From: Laspinema palackyanum D2a
GTDB taxonomy: Bacteria > Cyanobacteriota > Cyanobacteriia > Cyanobacteriales > Laspinemataceae
Assembly: GCA_025370845.1 (NCBI GenBank)
Contig: JAMXFF010000010.1
Location: 94,527 to 158,526 of the forward strand
DNA length: 64,000 nt
Direction of reading: 5' to 3'
Positions 25,403 to 34,439 of the stretch are shown piece by piece. Made by a program: the position numbers and the translations under genes. Under the pieces are notes generated by a model, which saw nothing but the letters and a program-made list of their open reading frames with translations, ran no database searches and was not told the DNA's origin. The number at the start of each line of letters is the position of its first letter. Position 1 is the first letter of the stretch.

Positions 25403-27997
25403 TTGAAACGAGCATTTCCGCAGAAGGTAAAACCTGTTCCATCCTGTGCCGCCGATACCAATCGGACGGTGGGAGAGATTAGACAGGTACTCGCTGGCCC
25501 CCGTAAGGTTCGCACCTCGGCAGCCATGATTGGACTTGCAATTTCGATGGGGGCGTCTAGCATATTGCTGCCTCAACAAGGCGAAGGTGCTGGAGCATCA
25601 GAGCCACCGATCGCAGCAGATACAACTGCGACGGATCCCGGTTCTTGGTCCACACTGGAGGCAGAAACAGCCTCCTCTGAGGAGGCAGGAACCCAGATAG
25701 CAGAACAAACCCTAGAGGACTCTGCTGTAGAACCCCAAGTTCAGGAAGAAGCAACTCCCTGGACCCTCACTGAACAGGGTCCGGTACCCTCACAGGTCGC
25801 CAATCGAGGCGATCGCGGCGAAGCCGAAGGAACCGGGGAAGTCAACTCAACCCTTCCATACCCACAGGAATTGGCTCGCGAAGGGAACCCTGCTGGCGCA
25901 AGTTTTAGCTGGCAAATAGCAGACGAAATCCAGTCTGAGTCCGGGGTTTCCCTGGAAGAAGGGCTTCAGTCCGGTGAAAACGGTCTGTATCCAAGTCAGG
26001 CGGAGTTGTGGGGTGAGGAGTCGGTCAATTCAGTTGTTGAATCATCCTTGGGAATGTCTCAGGAGTCCGACGGCCCCGGGCCGGAAATGGCTCCTTCTGG
26101 ATTAGTTCCCCAGGTCGAAGGTCAAGAGTCCACGGAAGGGACCGTTGTTGACTCCCTCTCCTTAGAGGATAGAGCAAACGAACCCTTACTCGGGGACATA
26201 AGGCCCGAGGGGGAAGCTAGACCGTCCGAGGTCAAATCCGAACGAACTTCCCCCGGTTGGCAATCCTATTTGGAAGAAAATGCCACCGGGAACGCCTGGG
26301 AAAATTCCCAACCGGCTACAACGGAAGTGAATTCCGGTGAAACGTCTGGATTGGTCCCCTTAGTGACCCCCGAATTGGAGAACTCTGAGGAATCAGTACA
26401 GCCTGAGTTATCCAGCCTCCAGGAAGCCGAGAAGGACGATCGCACCGCGTTAGACCTGGCTGAACCGGATATGAATGGGGCGATCGCGATTCCTGCGGTA
26501 GAAAGTGCCACGGCATCGCGCATCTACCAAGTCAGTTTCGGAGATACCCTGGATGCGATCGCCCTGAGCAATGGCGTCTCGGCAGAAAAAATCGTTGAAG
26601 CTAATAACCTCAACGATCCAGACTTACTCGAAGTCAATCAGACGATTAAAATTCCGTTGAGTCCAACGGAACCGGGACTTAACCCCATCGCGGGGGACCT
26701 TAATTCCCTCACCCGCGCTCAAGCAAGGGGTCTGTCTGCATCAGAAAAAAGTGATGTCGTTGCTTTACCTAAACCAATCACAACGGACACCACCTTTTCA
26801 CTGGCTGCCCCAACTAAACCATCAGAAGCGATCGCCTCGATTCCGGAAACCGCCGTTTCAGTGATTGCTCGATCGCCAGAAAGCTCATCAGACTCGATGA
26901 CTCGCGATCGCTCAGTCAGCGAAGAGATGCTCGCGGGGACCACAACCCCAGCCCTAGTTGCTCAAGCGGCTCCCTCCGTGGAAACCGAAGCCGATGAAAG
27001 TGACCATATTGATGGGTTAAGGGCTGACATTCTCAAACTGCGGCAAAAGTATCGGGAACAAGAAGCCCTCGGTCAACACTCCCAAATTGAGGCAGTAGAG
27101 ACCACTTCTCAACCGGAAAACGAGACTTCTATCGCCGAAAACTCTTTGAGAGTCCAACCGCAACTTTCCGCTCAAGCGGATGACAGCAGCGCGTTCTCTG
27201 AGTCCCTACAGGCTCATGCGATCGAACCCGAGCTGCTCGAAAACCGTTACGTCGATAGTTTACGAGTTGAAATCGAAAAACTTCGCGAAAAATACAAAAC
27301 TGAAAACCTCAGTTTAGAAGCGACAGGGGAATCCGTCCCAGCGACCCTCCCCAATACCCAGGTCGTTCGGACCACTTCTACTGCCCCTTCTGGGCCATCA
27401 GAACGGATCAATCCCCAGTTCAACCCCCAGCCGAACGAAACCTTAGAAAACGCCCCCAGAGCACAGGAAACCCAAAGAGAACAGATCCTGGCCGTAGCGC
27501 CGGTGGGATCTGAAACATACGCACCCCTGATGCAGCCTGCTGTGGGACAGATAGTCTCTCCAGAGTTACCCCCGTTAAAAACTCCGGATACCTACCTACC
27601 CGACAGTCCGCCTACCTTTAATGGCTATATTTGGCCTGCTCATGGCGTGTTCACTTCTGGTTATGGCTGGCGCTGGGGTCGGATGCACCGAGGTATCGAT
27701 ATCGCCGGACCCACCGGCACCCCGATTTATGCCGCCGCCACTGGTGTAGTTATCACTGCGGGGTGGAACTCCGGTGGTTATGGAAATCTGGTTGAGATCG
27801 AGCATCCTGATGGCAGTGTTACCCTCTACGCCCACAATCACCGGATTATGGTGCAAGAAGGACAGCAAGTCGAACAAGGTCAACAAGTTGCTGAAATGGG
27901 AAGCACCGGCTTCAGCACTGGACCCCACCTGCACTTTGAAATCCATACCGCTGGACAAGGTGCGGTCAATCCAATGGCACTGCTGCCACCGGAATAA
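25403..27997 (+). CDS. LysM and M23 (LytM-type) cell-envelope peptidase
   Basis: An 864-residue envelope protein that probably cuts peptidoglycan cross-bridges or activates amidases. A hydrophobic segment at residues about 38-58 (AAMIGLAISMGASSILL) anchors or exports it. A long acidic low-complexity region follows to about 370. LysM is at about 374-420 (YQVSFGDTLDAIALSNGVS). Two copies of a short coiled coil (DGLRADILKLRQKYREQ; DSLRVEIEKLREKYKTE) lie near 534 and 617. The M23 domain is about 745-864 with the zinc ligands HRGID and HLHFE, both intact. Start is TTG 25403: AGGAGG at 25389-25394 sits 8 bases upstream and no ATG fits better. Confidence 0.9.
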   Translation: MKRAFPQKVKPVPSCAADTNRTVGEIRQVLAGPRKVRTSAAMIGLAISMGASSILLPQQGEGAGASEPPIAADTTATDPGSWSTLEAETASSEEAGTQIAEQTLEDSAVEPQVQEEATPWTLTEQGPVPSQVANRGDRGEAEGTGEVNSTLPYPQELAREGNPAGASFSWQIADEIQSESGVSLEEGLQSGENGLYPSQAELWGEESVNSVVESSLGMSQESDGPGPEMAPSGLVPQVEGQESTEGTVVDSLSLEDRANEPLLGDIRPEGEARPSEVKSERTSPGWQSYLEENATGNAWENSQPATTEVNSGETSGLVPLVTPELENSEESVQPELSSLQEAEKDDRTALDLAEPDMNGAIAIPAVESATASRIYQVSFGDTLDAIALSNGVSAEKIVEANNLNDPDLLEVNQTIKIPLSPTEPGLNPIAGDLNSLTRAQARGLSASEKSDVVALPKPITTDTTFSLAAPTKPSEAIASIPETAVSVIARSPESSSDSMTRDRSVSEEMLAGTTTPALVAQAAPSVETEADESDHIDGLRADILKLRQKYREQEALGQHSQIEAVETTSQPENETSIAENSLRVQPQLSAQADDSSAFSESLQAHAIEPELLENRYVDSLRVEIEKLREKYKTENLSLEATGESVPATLPNTQVVRTTSTAPSGPSERINPQFNPQPNETLENAPRAQETQREQILAVAPVGSETYAPLMQPAVGQIVSPELPPLKTPDTYLPDSPPTFNGYIWPAHGVFTSGYGWRWGRMHRGIDIAGPTGTPIYAAATGVVITAGWNSGGYGNLVEIEHPDGSVTLYAHNHRIMVQEGQQVEQGQQVAEMGSTGFSTGPHLHFEIHTAGQGAVNPMALLPPE

Positions 27998-28059
27998 ATC
28001 ACCAATTTATTCTTCTCGGGGGGTGTTCGGAATCAGATCCGACTTCCCCCTCTTGATTT

Positions 28060-28085
28060 AGCCCGTATGATTGCGGGCTTTTTTA
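28060..28085 (+). terminator. Terminator of the M23 peptidase gene
   Basis: AGCCCG at 28060-28065 pairs with CGGGCT at 28074-28079, followed by a six-T run. Confidence 0.7.
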
Positions 28086-28087
28086 TT

Positions 28088-28399
28088 GGGGGAGATGGGG
28101 GAGATGGGGAGGATGGGGGAGATGGGGAGGATGTTCGTAGTAACGACTTTAGTCGTTGCTCTCGTGTTATGGCTAATGCCATAACACGAGCAATTTCAGC
28201 GTCTACCGCCTTGCCTGCTTGGAAACTAGGAGACAGAGCCTGACATTGGGGCCTTACGAAAGCGATCGCTTTCGTAACGCGGAAACGACTGAAGTCGTTA
28301 CTACGAACTAAGAAAGATAACGACTGAAGTCGTTACTACGAACATCTCCCCCATCTTCCCCATCCTCCCCATCTCCCCCATCTTCCCCATCTTCACCCC
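28088..28399. repeat. Long composite inverted repeat between convergent genes
   Basis: Outer arms of about 46 bases are built from GGGGGAGAT/GGGGAGGAT steps (28088-28132) and their complement (28343-28399). Inside are one repeat unit on the left (28133-28157) and two on the right (28284-28343, period 35) in opposite orientation, a perfect 13-bp hairpin (CTCGTGTTATGGC/GCCATAACACGAG, 28161-28190) and the 24-base palindrome TTACGAAAGCGATCGCTTTC... (28254-28277). The right arm covers the last codons of the DUF3593 gene. Confidence 0.75.
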
Positions 28400-28686
28400 T
28401 CCTTACCCGATCGCCGAAGCGCTTGCCGAAATCCCAACACGATTAAAATATTCGAGAGGGTCAAAAATACCTCCGCCCCTCCATGTAACAAATCCACATT
28501 GGCTAAGGACTGGTGATAGACTTTGAGGGCGTAAATCCCCACGGGAATGGTTACCGCAACAAAGACTAAAGTGCCGTAAAACCCAATCAATGCTAACCGG
28601 GGCATTTTTCCCGAACGAGTCATAAACCATAAAAATCCCAGATAGGGAAATAGGGAAACCGCAAACAAAGTATCTTTAGAAATCAT
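28393..28686 (-). CDS. DUF3593 membrane protein
   Basis: A 97-residue protein with three hydrophobic segments (LFAVSLFPYLGFLWFM; ALIGFYGTLVFVAVTIPVGI; VFLTLSNILIVLGF). It matches DUF3593, a family of cyanobacteria and plastids with no assigned function, likely in thylakoid or plasma membrane. It lies 77 bases after the DUF2499 gene on the same strand; the two families are regular neighbours in cyanobacteria, suggesting a joint complex. Its 3' end lies in the arm of the composite inverted repeat. Confidence 0.8.
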   Translation of the reverse strand: MISKDTLFAVSLFPYLGFLWFMTRSGKMPRLALIGFYGTLVFVAVTIPVGIYALKVYHQSLANVDLLHGGAEVFLTLSNILIVLGFRQALRRSGKEG

Positions 28687-28763
28687 CGGTTTATCTTAAA
28701 AAGTTGTTGATTTTATCTACAAAATTCCCGGGAGTGATAACGGATTCGCCCGCGTTAATTCTG

Positions 28764-29138
28764 CTATTTTTGAGGACCGATCGCCTGTTCCTGACTCTCC
28801 TCTATTACCGTAGAATCCTGAGATTTGTCCTGAAGTTTTGCCGATCGCCAAATCCACCAACCAGCTAGACAGAGGGTGCAGTTTCCCACTACCGTCATTG
28901 TCGCTTGTAGGGTTACCAACCAGTCTAAGGAGGTGGGATTATCAAAATAGTGCCAGGTACAAGCACACATCGCCCCCACCAATGCCGGAAGCATGGCAAA
29001 GGATAATCCTCGCCAATAGCGATCGCCCGTGAATTCGCCATAGCGCCAAATCAGCCAAATGGCGGCGATCCACTCAATGACGCTGGAAACGTGAATCATC
29101 CAGGTGGGAATAGAGAGGGCGTGCATGAATTTAATCAA
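28764..29138 (-). CDS. DUF2499 membrane protein
   Basis: A 124-residue protein matching DUF2499: MHALSIPTWMIHVSSVIEWI, then YWRGLSFAMLPALVGAMCAC, WHYFDNPTSLDWLVTLQA and a last hydrophobic segment. Three membrane segments are likely. The family occurs in cyanobacteria and plant plastids and is often next to DUF3593. The Asn/His-rich polar positions within membrane segments hint at cofactor or lipid contacts, but function is unknown. The second Met (residue 5) may be the true start. Confidence 0.8.
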   Translation of the reverse strand: MIKFMHALSIPTWMIHVSSVIEWIAAIWLIWRYGEFTGDRYWRGLSFAMLPALVGAMCACTWHYFDNPTSLDWLVTLQATMTVVGNCTLCLAGWWIWRSAKLQDKSQDSTVIEESQEQAIGPQK

Positions 29139-29297
29139 TAAAAAATAGACAACACAATAGGCATTAGCCCTTGTTGTGTTTTATTTTAACCCGATTGGGC
29201 AGGACTCCAACCTCTTGACAAGGGTGATGGGTTAATCCTGTTATTGAGGTAAGCGCAGAAAATTTAATCCATTGCTGAGTTTGACAGGAGGAAGATT

Positions 29298-30362
29298 GTG
29301 GGGCCAATTCGGGCAGTCTGTTGTGGATATTATGGAAAAGGGAATGCCGGGGATGAGGCTCTGTTAGCCTCGTTATTGCAGATGCTGCCGGAAGGGGTTA
29401 CCCCTGTTGTGCTCTCGGGTAATCCCCCCCAGACTCGCGATCGCTACCAAGTCTCTGCCTACAATCGGATGTCTGCATTTTCCGTCTGGCAAGTGCTGCG
29501 GCAGTCTGATGTGTTTATTTGGGGGGGAGGCAGCTTGATCCAAGATGTTACCAGCGCCGTTAGCCCCTTATATTATGCTGGGTTGATGGGATTGGCGCAG
29601 GGACTGGGATTGAAAACGATCGCCTGGGGACAAGGGGTCGGTCCTTTACAACGCCCCTTCACCCGCCAGATTGCGAAACAGACTTTTTCTCGATGCACTC
29701 GGGTGAGTGTGCGCGATCGCGGTTCTGCTGCTTTACTCGCCCAATGGCAGATTCCCTTTACAATGGCACCGGATCCGGTTTGGGCGTTAGAAGGGAAACC
29801 TGTTCCCGGATTGTGGGATTTACCCGCCCCTCGGGTTGCGGTAAACTTGCGATCGCATCCCCTGTTAACTCCCGCCCGATTAGACACCCTCACCCGTGCC
29901 TTAATTTCCTTTCAAAAAGCCACCAATACCTGTCTGTTATTGGTCCCCTTTCAAGCCTCTCAAGATTTGGCGATCGCTCAATCCATTCAAGCTCAACTTC
30001 CCGGTCCTAATCATCTATTGATGTTAGAAGACCCCCGGGAACTGAAAGGACTTTTTCGCGGGGTTGAAATGACCATCGGAATGCGATTACATAGTTTAAT
30101 TATGGCGGCGGCGGAAGGATGTCGCTGTTTTGCCCTTAGTTATGATCCGAAAGTGACTCAACTCATGGCGGAGTTAGAACTCCCCGGTTGGGAATTAGCT
30201 GATATCCCCGAAGACCCCAATATTATTAGTAAACTTTGGATAGAACACTATGCCAATGGTGAACCACTTTCTGATATCTCCATTCAAGCTATTGTTGATC
30301 GCGCCTTGATTCATGAAGAACTCTTGCATACTTTCTTTGCCAATTTTTTCAGCAGCCCATAA
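29298..30362 (+). CDS. csaB: Polysaccharide pyruvyl transferase CsaB
   Basis: A 354-residue pyruvyl transferase family protein. CsaB transfers pyruvate from phosphoenolpyruvate to a cell-wall polysaccharide, creating the ketal that holds S-layer proteins with SLH domains. Visible segments: YGKGNAGDEALLASLLQ at about 13-29, FIWGGGSLIQDVTS at about 74-87, WGQGVGPLQRPFTR, IGMRLHSLIMAAAEG and the C-terminal ALSYDPKVTQLM. Start is GTG 29298 with AGGAGGAAG at 29286-29294; no nearby ATG fits. Whether an S-layer exists cannot be judged from this window. Confidence 0.88.
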   Translation: MGPIRAVCCGYYGKGNAGDEALLASLLQMLPEGVTPVVLSGNPPQTRDRYQVSAYNRMSAFSVWQVLRQSDVFIWGGGSLIQDVTSAVSPLYYAGLMGLAQGLGLKTIAWGQGVGPLQRPFTRQIAKQTFSRCTRVSVRDRGSAALLAQWQIPFTMAPDPVWALEGKPVPGLWDLPAPRVAVNLRSHPLLTPARLDTLTRALISFQKATNTCLLLVPFQASQDLAIAQSIQAQLPGPNHLLMLEDPRELKGLFRGVEMTIGMRLHSLIMAAAEGCRCFALSYDPKVTQLMAELELPGWELADIPEDPNIISKLWIEHYANGEPLSDISIQAIVDRALIHEELLHTFFANFFSSP

Positions 30363-30730
30363 GGGATTTATGTTGGATAAAATACCCACAACAAAAACCG
30401 GCTTTCTAGCATTAGGGGATTGCAAAATATAAATGATTCAAACGTTTGTAGTAACCCCTTCAGGGGTGACTTTAAAGATGACGGGAGTGAAGGAGTCACT
30501 ACTAACATTTTGGAAAAGATGACTCAGTAACGGAGTCACTACGAACATTTTGGAGGTTTTATTTTTTGGAGTTCCCTTAATTTATGGCAGATTACTCCAG
30601 ATTTTTTGCAGAAACCCGGTTTTTAAGCCCAACCTACCCGGTCCTGAAAAGATTGTGCCTCTTGGCAAACTGAGGCAAAATGCGATAAAATTATACTTCC
30701 CCTTACCTACTTTTCTAGGAGGTCTTTAGA
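30363..30730. repeat. Intergenic region with variant palindromic repeats
   Basis: Three repeat units with altered arms: GTAACCCCTTCAGGGGTGAC (30450-30469), a unit ending GAGTCACTACTAAC (to 30506) and one ending GAGTCACTACGAAC (to 30546). Arms differ from the AACGACT type but remain complementary. A degenerate AGAAACCCGGTTTTT motif is near 30611. The trmB ribosome-binding site closes the region. Confidence 0.6.
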
Positions 30731-31381
30731 TTGGTTCGAGTACGAGTCCGACAGCACGTTAATCCCCTCAGTTATGCCTATCAAACCCCGATTGTACCCC
30801 CAACGTGGTCACAAATTTATACCAATCCCGCCCAACCTTTGCATTTAGATATTGGCTGTGCTTGGGGGCGTTTTTTATTACAAATGGCGGGGAGAGAACC
30901 GGATTGGAATTTTCTGGGAGTCGAAATCCGCGAGCCTTTAGTAGAAACGGCACTGGCGGAACGGGATGAACAGCAATTAACCAATTTACACTTTATTTTT
31001 TGTAATATCAATCATGCCTTTGCGCCCTTGATTGAGAGCTTACCGCCGGGGATTTTGCACCGGGTTTCGATTCAATTCCCTGACCCTTGGTTTAAAAAAC
31101 GCCATCAAAAACGGCGAGTGGTTCAACCGGAATTAGTGGAAAATGTGGTCAAGTATCTTGTCCCGGGAGGGATGGTTTTTCTGCAATCGGATGTTCATGA
31201 GGTGGCGGTAGAAATGCGCGATCGCTTTGCAGAACATCCGGGCTTTGAACGGCAAGGGGAAGCGGAATGGTTGCCGGAAAATCCGCTGCCAGTAGCAACA
31301 GAACGAGAACAATCCACCCTAGATAAAAATGAGCCGGTTTACCGGGTTGTCTTTCTTAAAAAAGGGGAAATTCCTGGATAA
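30731..31381 (+). CDS. trmB: tRNA (guanine-N7-)-methyltransferase TrmB
   Basis: A 216-residue class I methyltransferase that adds m7G at position 46 of tRNA. The SAM site is LHLDIGCAWGRFLLQMAG at about 37-54, with GVEIREPLV after it; the tRNA-side signature FPDPWFKKRHQKRRVV is at about 119-134. Start is TTG 30731, preceded by TAGGAGGTC (30716-30724); the N-terminus VRVRVRQHVNPLSYAYQ matches the cyanobacterial family from its first residues. Length is normal. Confidence 0.93.
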   Translation: MVRVRVRQHVNPLSYAYQTPIVPPTWSQIYTNPAQPLHLDIGCAWGRFLLQMAGREPDWNFLGVEIREPLVETALAERDEQQLTNLHFIFCNINHAFAPLIESLPPGILHRVSIQFPDPWFKKRHQKRRVVQPELVENVVKYLVPGGMVFLQSDVHEVAVEMRDRFAEHPGFERQGEAEWLPENPLPVATEREQSTLDKNEPVYRVVFLKKGEIPG

Positions 31382-31472
31382 AAATGGGGAAAGTATGGGG
31401 AGTTGCAGTATCGGATGGGGCGGTCCTTTACACTGGAGGCTGATTTTCTTTTTTTGAAGGAGACTAAAGAAG

Positions 31473-32894
31473 ATGAATCCAGACGATCGCCCCAATGCGA
31501 TTCCCCCTAACCCAAATCAGAATTTCCAACTGGCGATTGCCCGATTTTTCAAATTTCGGGAAAATCACACGAACTTTCGCACGGAAATCATTGCTGGAGT
31601 GACTACGTTTATGACGATGGCTTATATCTTAGCCGTGAATCCAGCAATTTTATCCAATGCGATATTTTTAGAACGTTCCGGGGATTTATTTGGGGAGTTA
31701 GTCATTGCCACGGCACTCTCGTCAGCGATCGCCACGTTAGTGATGGCAGTAACATCTAACTATCCCTTTGCCCTTGCGCCTGGGATGGGATTAAATGCCT
31801 TTTTTGCCTTTTCTGTTGTCATTGGTTTAGGCATTGAGTGGCGGGTTGCCCTATCTGCCATTTTTATTGAAGGGATTTTGTTTATTCTTCTCACCCTTTC
31901 CAAGGTGCGAAACCAAATTATTCAAGCGATTCCAGAATGCCTGAAACACGCAACGGCTGCTGGGATTGGCTTCTTTTTAGCTTATGTTGCCCTGTCTGGC
32001 GATCCGGCAACGGGAGGGGCGGGAATTATTGTGGCGAACCCGGTGACGATTACAGGATTGGGTAATTTGCGGGAACCGGCAACGTTAGTGGCGATCGCCG
32101 GAATTGTGATTACCAGTGCAGCAGTGGCGCGTCGCATCACCGGGGCGCTGTTGTGGGGGATTCTGGCAACTGCCATCCTAGGCTGGATTTTGGGCGTTGC
32201 ACCGCCTCCCCAGGGAATTGCGGCATTTCCTGCGTTTCCCGCACATTTGTTCGGACAGGCGATCGCCGGTTTGGCAGGGATTAGGGCAAGCAATCTCTGG
32301 GATTTGATTGCGGTTACGTTTGTTTTTTTGTTTGTGGATTTGTTTGATACCATTGGTACTTTAGCGGGGGTGGGTATCCAGGCAGGATACATTCGGGAAA
32401 ATGGAGAACTACCTCGGGCGACGGAAGCATTGATGGCAGATGCGATCGGCACCACGGCAGGGGCGATTCTGGGAACTTCTACGGTGACAACCTATATAGA
32501 GTCGGCGGCAGGAGTGGCAGAAGGGGGTCGCACCGGGTTTACCGGGGTGACTACGGCGCTGTTATTTTTGTTATCTATCTTTTTTATTCCCTTGTTCCAA
32601 TCTGTCCCGGGGTTTGCTACGGCACCGGCTTTAGTAATTGTCGGGGTGTTGATGGCGGGAAATGTGAGGCGAATTCGCTGGGATGACCCCGCAGAGTCGA
32701 TTCCTTCTTTTTTAACGATTTTGGTGATGCCGTTGAGCTTTTCAATTGCCGAAGGGTTAGCGGTGGGGGCGATCGCTTATCCATTAATCAAGTCGTTTCA
32801 AGGCAAAACCCGAGAAACCACTCTCACCCAATGGATTTTAGCCGCTATTTTTGTCTTGCGGTTTGTTTACATGGCAGTGACTCCTTCTCTGTAA
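31473..32894 (+). CDS. NCS2-family purine permease (AzgA-like)
   Basis: A 473-residue inner-membrane transporter with about 12-14 hydrophobic segments. It belongs to the AzgA group of NCS2 permeases, which import adenine, guanine or hypoxanthine with protons. Diagnostic segments: REIIAGVTTFMTMAYILAVN-like TEIIAGVTTFMTMAYILAV at about 40, FALAPGMGLNAFFAF at about 98-112 and LGTSTVTTYIESAAGVAEGG at about 335-354. The start ATG 31473 has GAAGGAG upstream (31457-31463). It stands alone; the purine genes purL/purF are 13 kb away. Confidence 0.92.
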   Translation: MNPDDRPNAIPPNPNQNFQLAIARFFKFRENHTNFRTEIIAGVTTFMTMAYILAVNPAILSNAIFLERSGDLFGELVIATALSSAIATLVMAVTSNYPFALAPGMGLNAFFAFSVVIGLGIEWRVALSAIFIEGILFILLTLSKVRNQIIQAIPECLKHATAAGIGFFLAYVALSGDPATGGAGIIVANPVTITGLGNLREPATLVAIAGIVITSAAVARRITGALLWGILATAILGWILGVAPPPQGIAAFPAFPAHLFGQAIAGLAGIRASNLWDLIAVTFVFLFVDLFDTIGTLAGVGIQAGYIRENGELPRATEALMADAIGTTAGAILGTSTVTTYIESAAGVAEGGRTGFTGVTTALLFLLSIFFIPLFQSVPGFATAPALVIVGVLMAGNVRRIRWDDPAESIPSFLTILVMPLSFSIAEGLAVGAIAYPLIKSFQGKTRETTLTQWILAAIFVLRFVYMAVTPSL

Positions 32895-32899
32895 AAATG

Positions 32900-32916
32900 C
32901 CCTTCCCGAGGAAGGG
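32900..32916 (+). terminator. Hairpin after the NCS2 permease gene
   Basis: CCCTTCC-CGA-GGAAGGG, 6 bases after the stop codon. No T-run follows. Confidence 0.4.
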
Positions 32917-33308
32917 GATGGTATATTCGGGGATTCAGGACCGGGCAGAAGGGTGAGGCAGAAACTCACCCTGAGTAACTCCCCTTACTTTGTGTTAATG
33001 TCCTAAGAGAGAGAAAAATTTTGATAAATGTATCTAAAAATACCTCATCGGATAGATGCAATAGATCCGGGAATTACTCCTATTTGTTCGGCTGAATCCG
33101 GGCTAATCAATGATCGCCAGGGAAAGAGGTTAAATATTGACTTTATCTAAGTAAATTAACTCAACAGTGCTTTTTTTATTCTTTGTTAAAATTCAATCTG
33201 AAATCGTTCAGAAGTTTAAGGAATAGATCTCCCCGGAGGTAGAGGTATCTTTGGAACAATTTTACTTAGGATGAAAGCGTAAACACGAATGCAGGATACA
33301 TTTTTATC
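32917..33308. promoter_or_regulatory. Leader region of the PRC-barrel gene
   Basis: No gene is visible in these 390 bases. The A+T-rich part 33130-33250 is the likely promoter region of the following stress-type gene, but I cannot place a -10/-35 pair with confidence. Confidence 0.3.
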
Positions 33309-34184
33309 ATGGCTTTAGTGAAAATTCACGATTTTTATCCCAACTATCGAGACGAAATTTTTGGCGGTACAGATATTAAAGGAATGGATATCTATGCCGG
33401 TACAACCGATGAAAAAATCGGAACGGTTCACGACATTCTATTAGATGATACGGGACGGTTCCGCTATCTGGTTGTTGATACAGGGTTCTGGATCTTCGGT
33501 AAAAAAGTGCTGCTTCCCATCGGATCAGCTCGGATTGATTATGATGCCGGACGGATTTATGCGATCGGCTTAGTGGACAAAAATCAAGCCGAACAGTTGC
33601 CCGAATATGACGAACTGCAACCGATCGATTATGAGTATGAAGAGCGTGTGCGCGATGTCTACCGCGATCGCACTGCGGTAACCGGCGCAGCAGCAACCCC
33701 GGCAGCATCCAAGGCGGCTACCCGCACTCCCGATAGCTACCACTACGATCAAGAACCTCATCTATATGATCGCAACGATACCGACCACCGCAACATCAAA
33801 CTCTATGAAGAACGTTTGATTGCTAACAAGAACCGTTACAAAGCCGGAGAAGTTTCTGTCGGTAAGCGGGTAGAAACTGAAGTCGCTCGCGCTGCGGTTC
33901 CCGTAGAGAAAGAACGGGTTGTGATTGAGCGCACCAGTGCTGGCATGAGCGATGCCCAAGCTGTGGCTCCCGGAACTGCGAATTTCCAAGAAGGCGAAAT
34001 CGCACGCGCCGAAGTGTACGAAGAAACCGCTGACATCCATAAAGAAGCCTTTGTCCGCGAAAATGTCGAAATCCATAAGGAAGTCGAACGCGACATGGTA
34101 GAAGGCCAAGAAACCCTTCGTCGGGAAGAATTACAAGTGGATACCGAAGGTAAACCCGTGGTGGAACGACGCCCCCGCAAGTAA
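33309..34184 (+). CDS. PRC-barrel and DUF2382 (YsnF/AvaK-type) stress protein
   Basis: A 291-residue soluble protein. The PRC barrel is at residues about 15-95 (DIYAGTTDEKIGTVHDILLD, FRYLVVDTGFWIFGKKVLLP). An Ala/Thr-rich linker follows. DUF2382 is about 157-285 (KLYEERLIANKNRYKAGEVS, VEKERVVIERTS, EVYEETADIHKEAFVRE), a charged repeat-like region found in AvaK and YsnF. Such proteins are linked to desiccation, osmotic or general stress in cyanobacteria and other bacteria; the molecular role is unknown. A second, shorter-barrel paralogue follows 255 bases later on the same strand. Confidence 0.88.
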   Translation: MALVKIHDFYPNYRDEIFGGTDIKGMDIYAGTTDEKIGTVHDILLDDTGRFRYLVVDTGFWIFGKKVLLPIGSARIDYDAGRIYAIGLVDKNQAEQLPEYDELQPIDYEYEERVRDVYRDRTAVTGAAATPAASKAATRTPDSYHYDQEPHLYDRNDTDHRNIKLYEERLIANKNRYKAGEVSVGKRVETEVARAAVPVEKERVVIERTSAGMSDAQAVAPGTANFQEGEIARAEVYEETADIHKEAFVRENVEIHKEVERDMVEGQETLRREELQVDTEGKPVVERRPRK

Positions 34185-34230
34185 GATCCGGTTTTCCGTT
34201 CTCACTACAGACGGGCATAGGTAAACATCT

Positions 34231-34270
34231 CGGCCCGACCCCCTAAACCGGGGAATCGGGCCGGTTTCTT
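34231..34270 (+). terminator. Terminator after the first PRC-barrel gene
   Basis: CGGCCCGA at 34231-34238 pairs with TCGGGCCG at 34256-34263, followed by GTTTCTT. Confidence 0.6.
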
Positions 34271-34439
34271 ATCTGAACAGACGTTGGTGGTAGGAAACAA
34301 AACCCCATCACCAGGGTTCCTCATCTAACCTGAGTCAAAAGCCAAGTATAACAAGGCTTTTGGCTCAGGTAGATTGACTAAAAATGGTTTTAAAATTTCG
34401 TCAAAATTTTTCAAATAACACTAAAGGAACAGTCACGCT

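Noticed and set aside
33762..34218. Several minus-strand frames over 110 codons opposite the PRC-barrel gene
   Set aside because: They mirror the charged, codon-biased DUF2382 region; no ribosome-binding sites or known domains.
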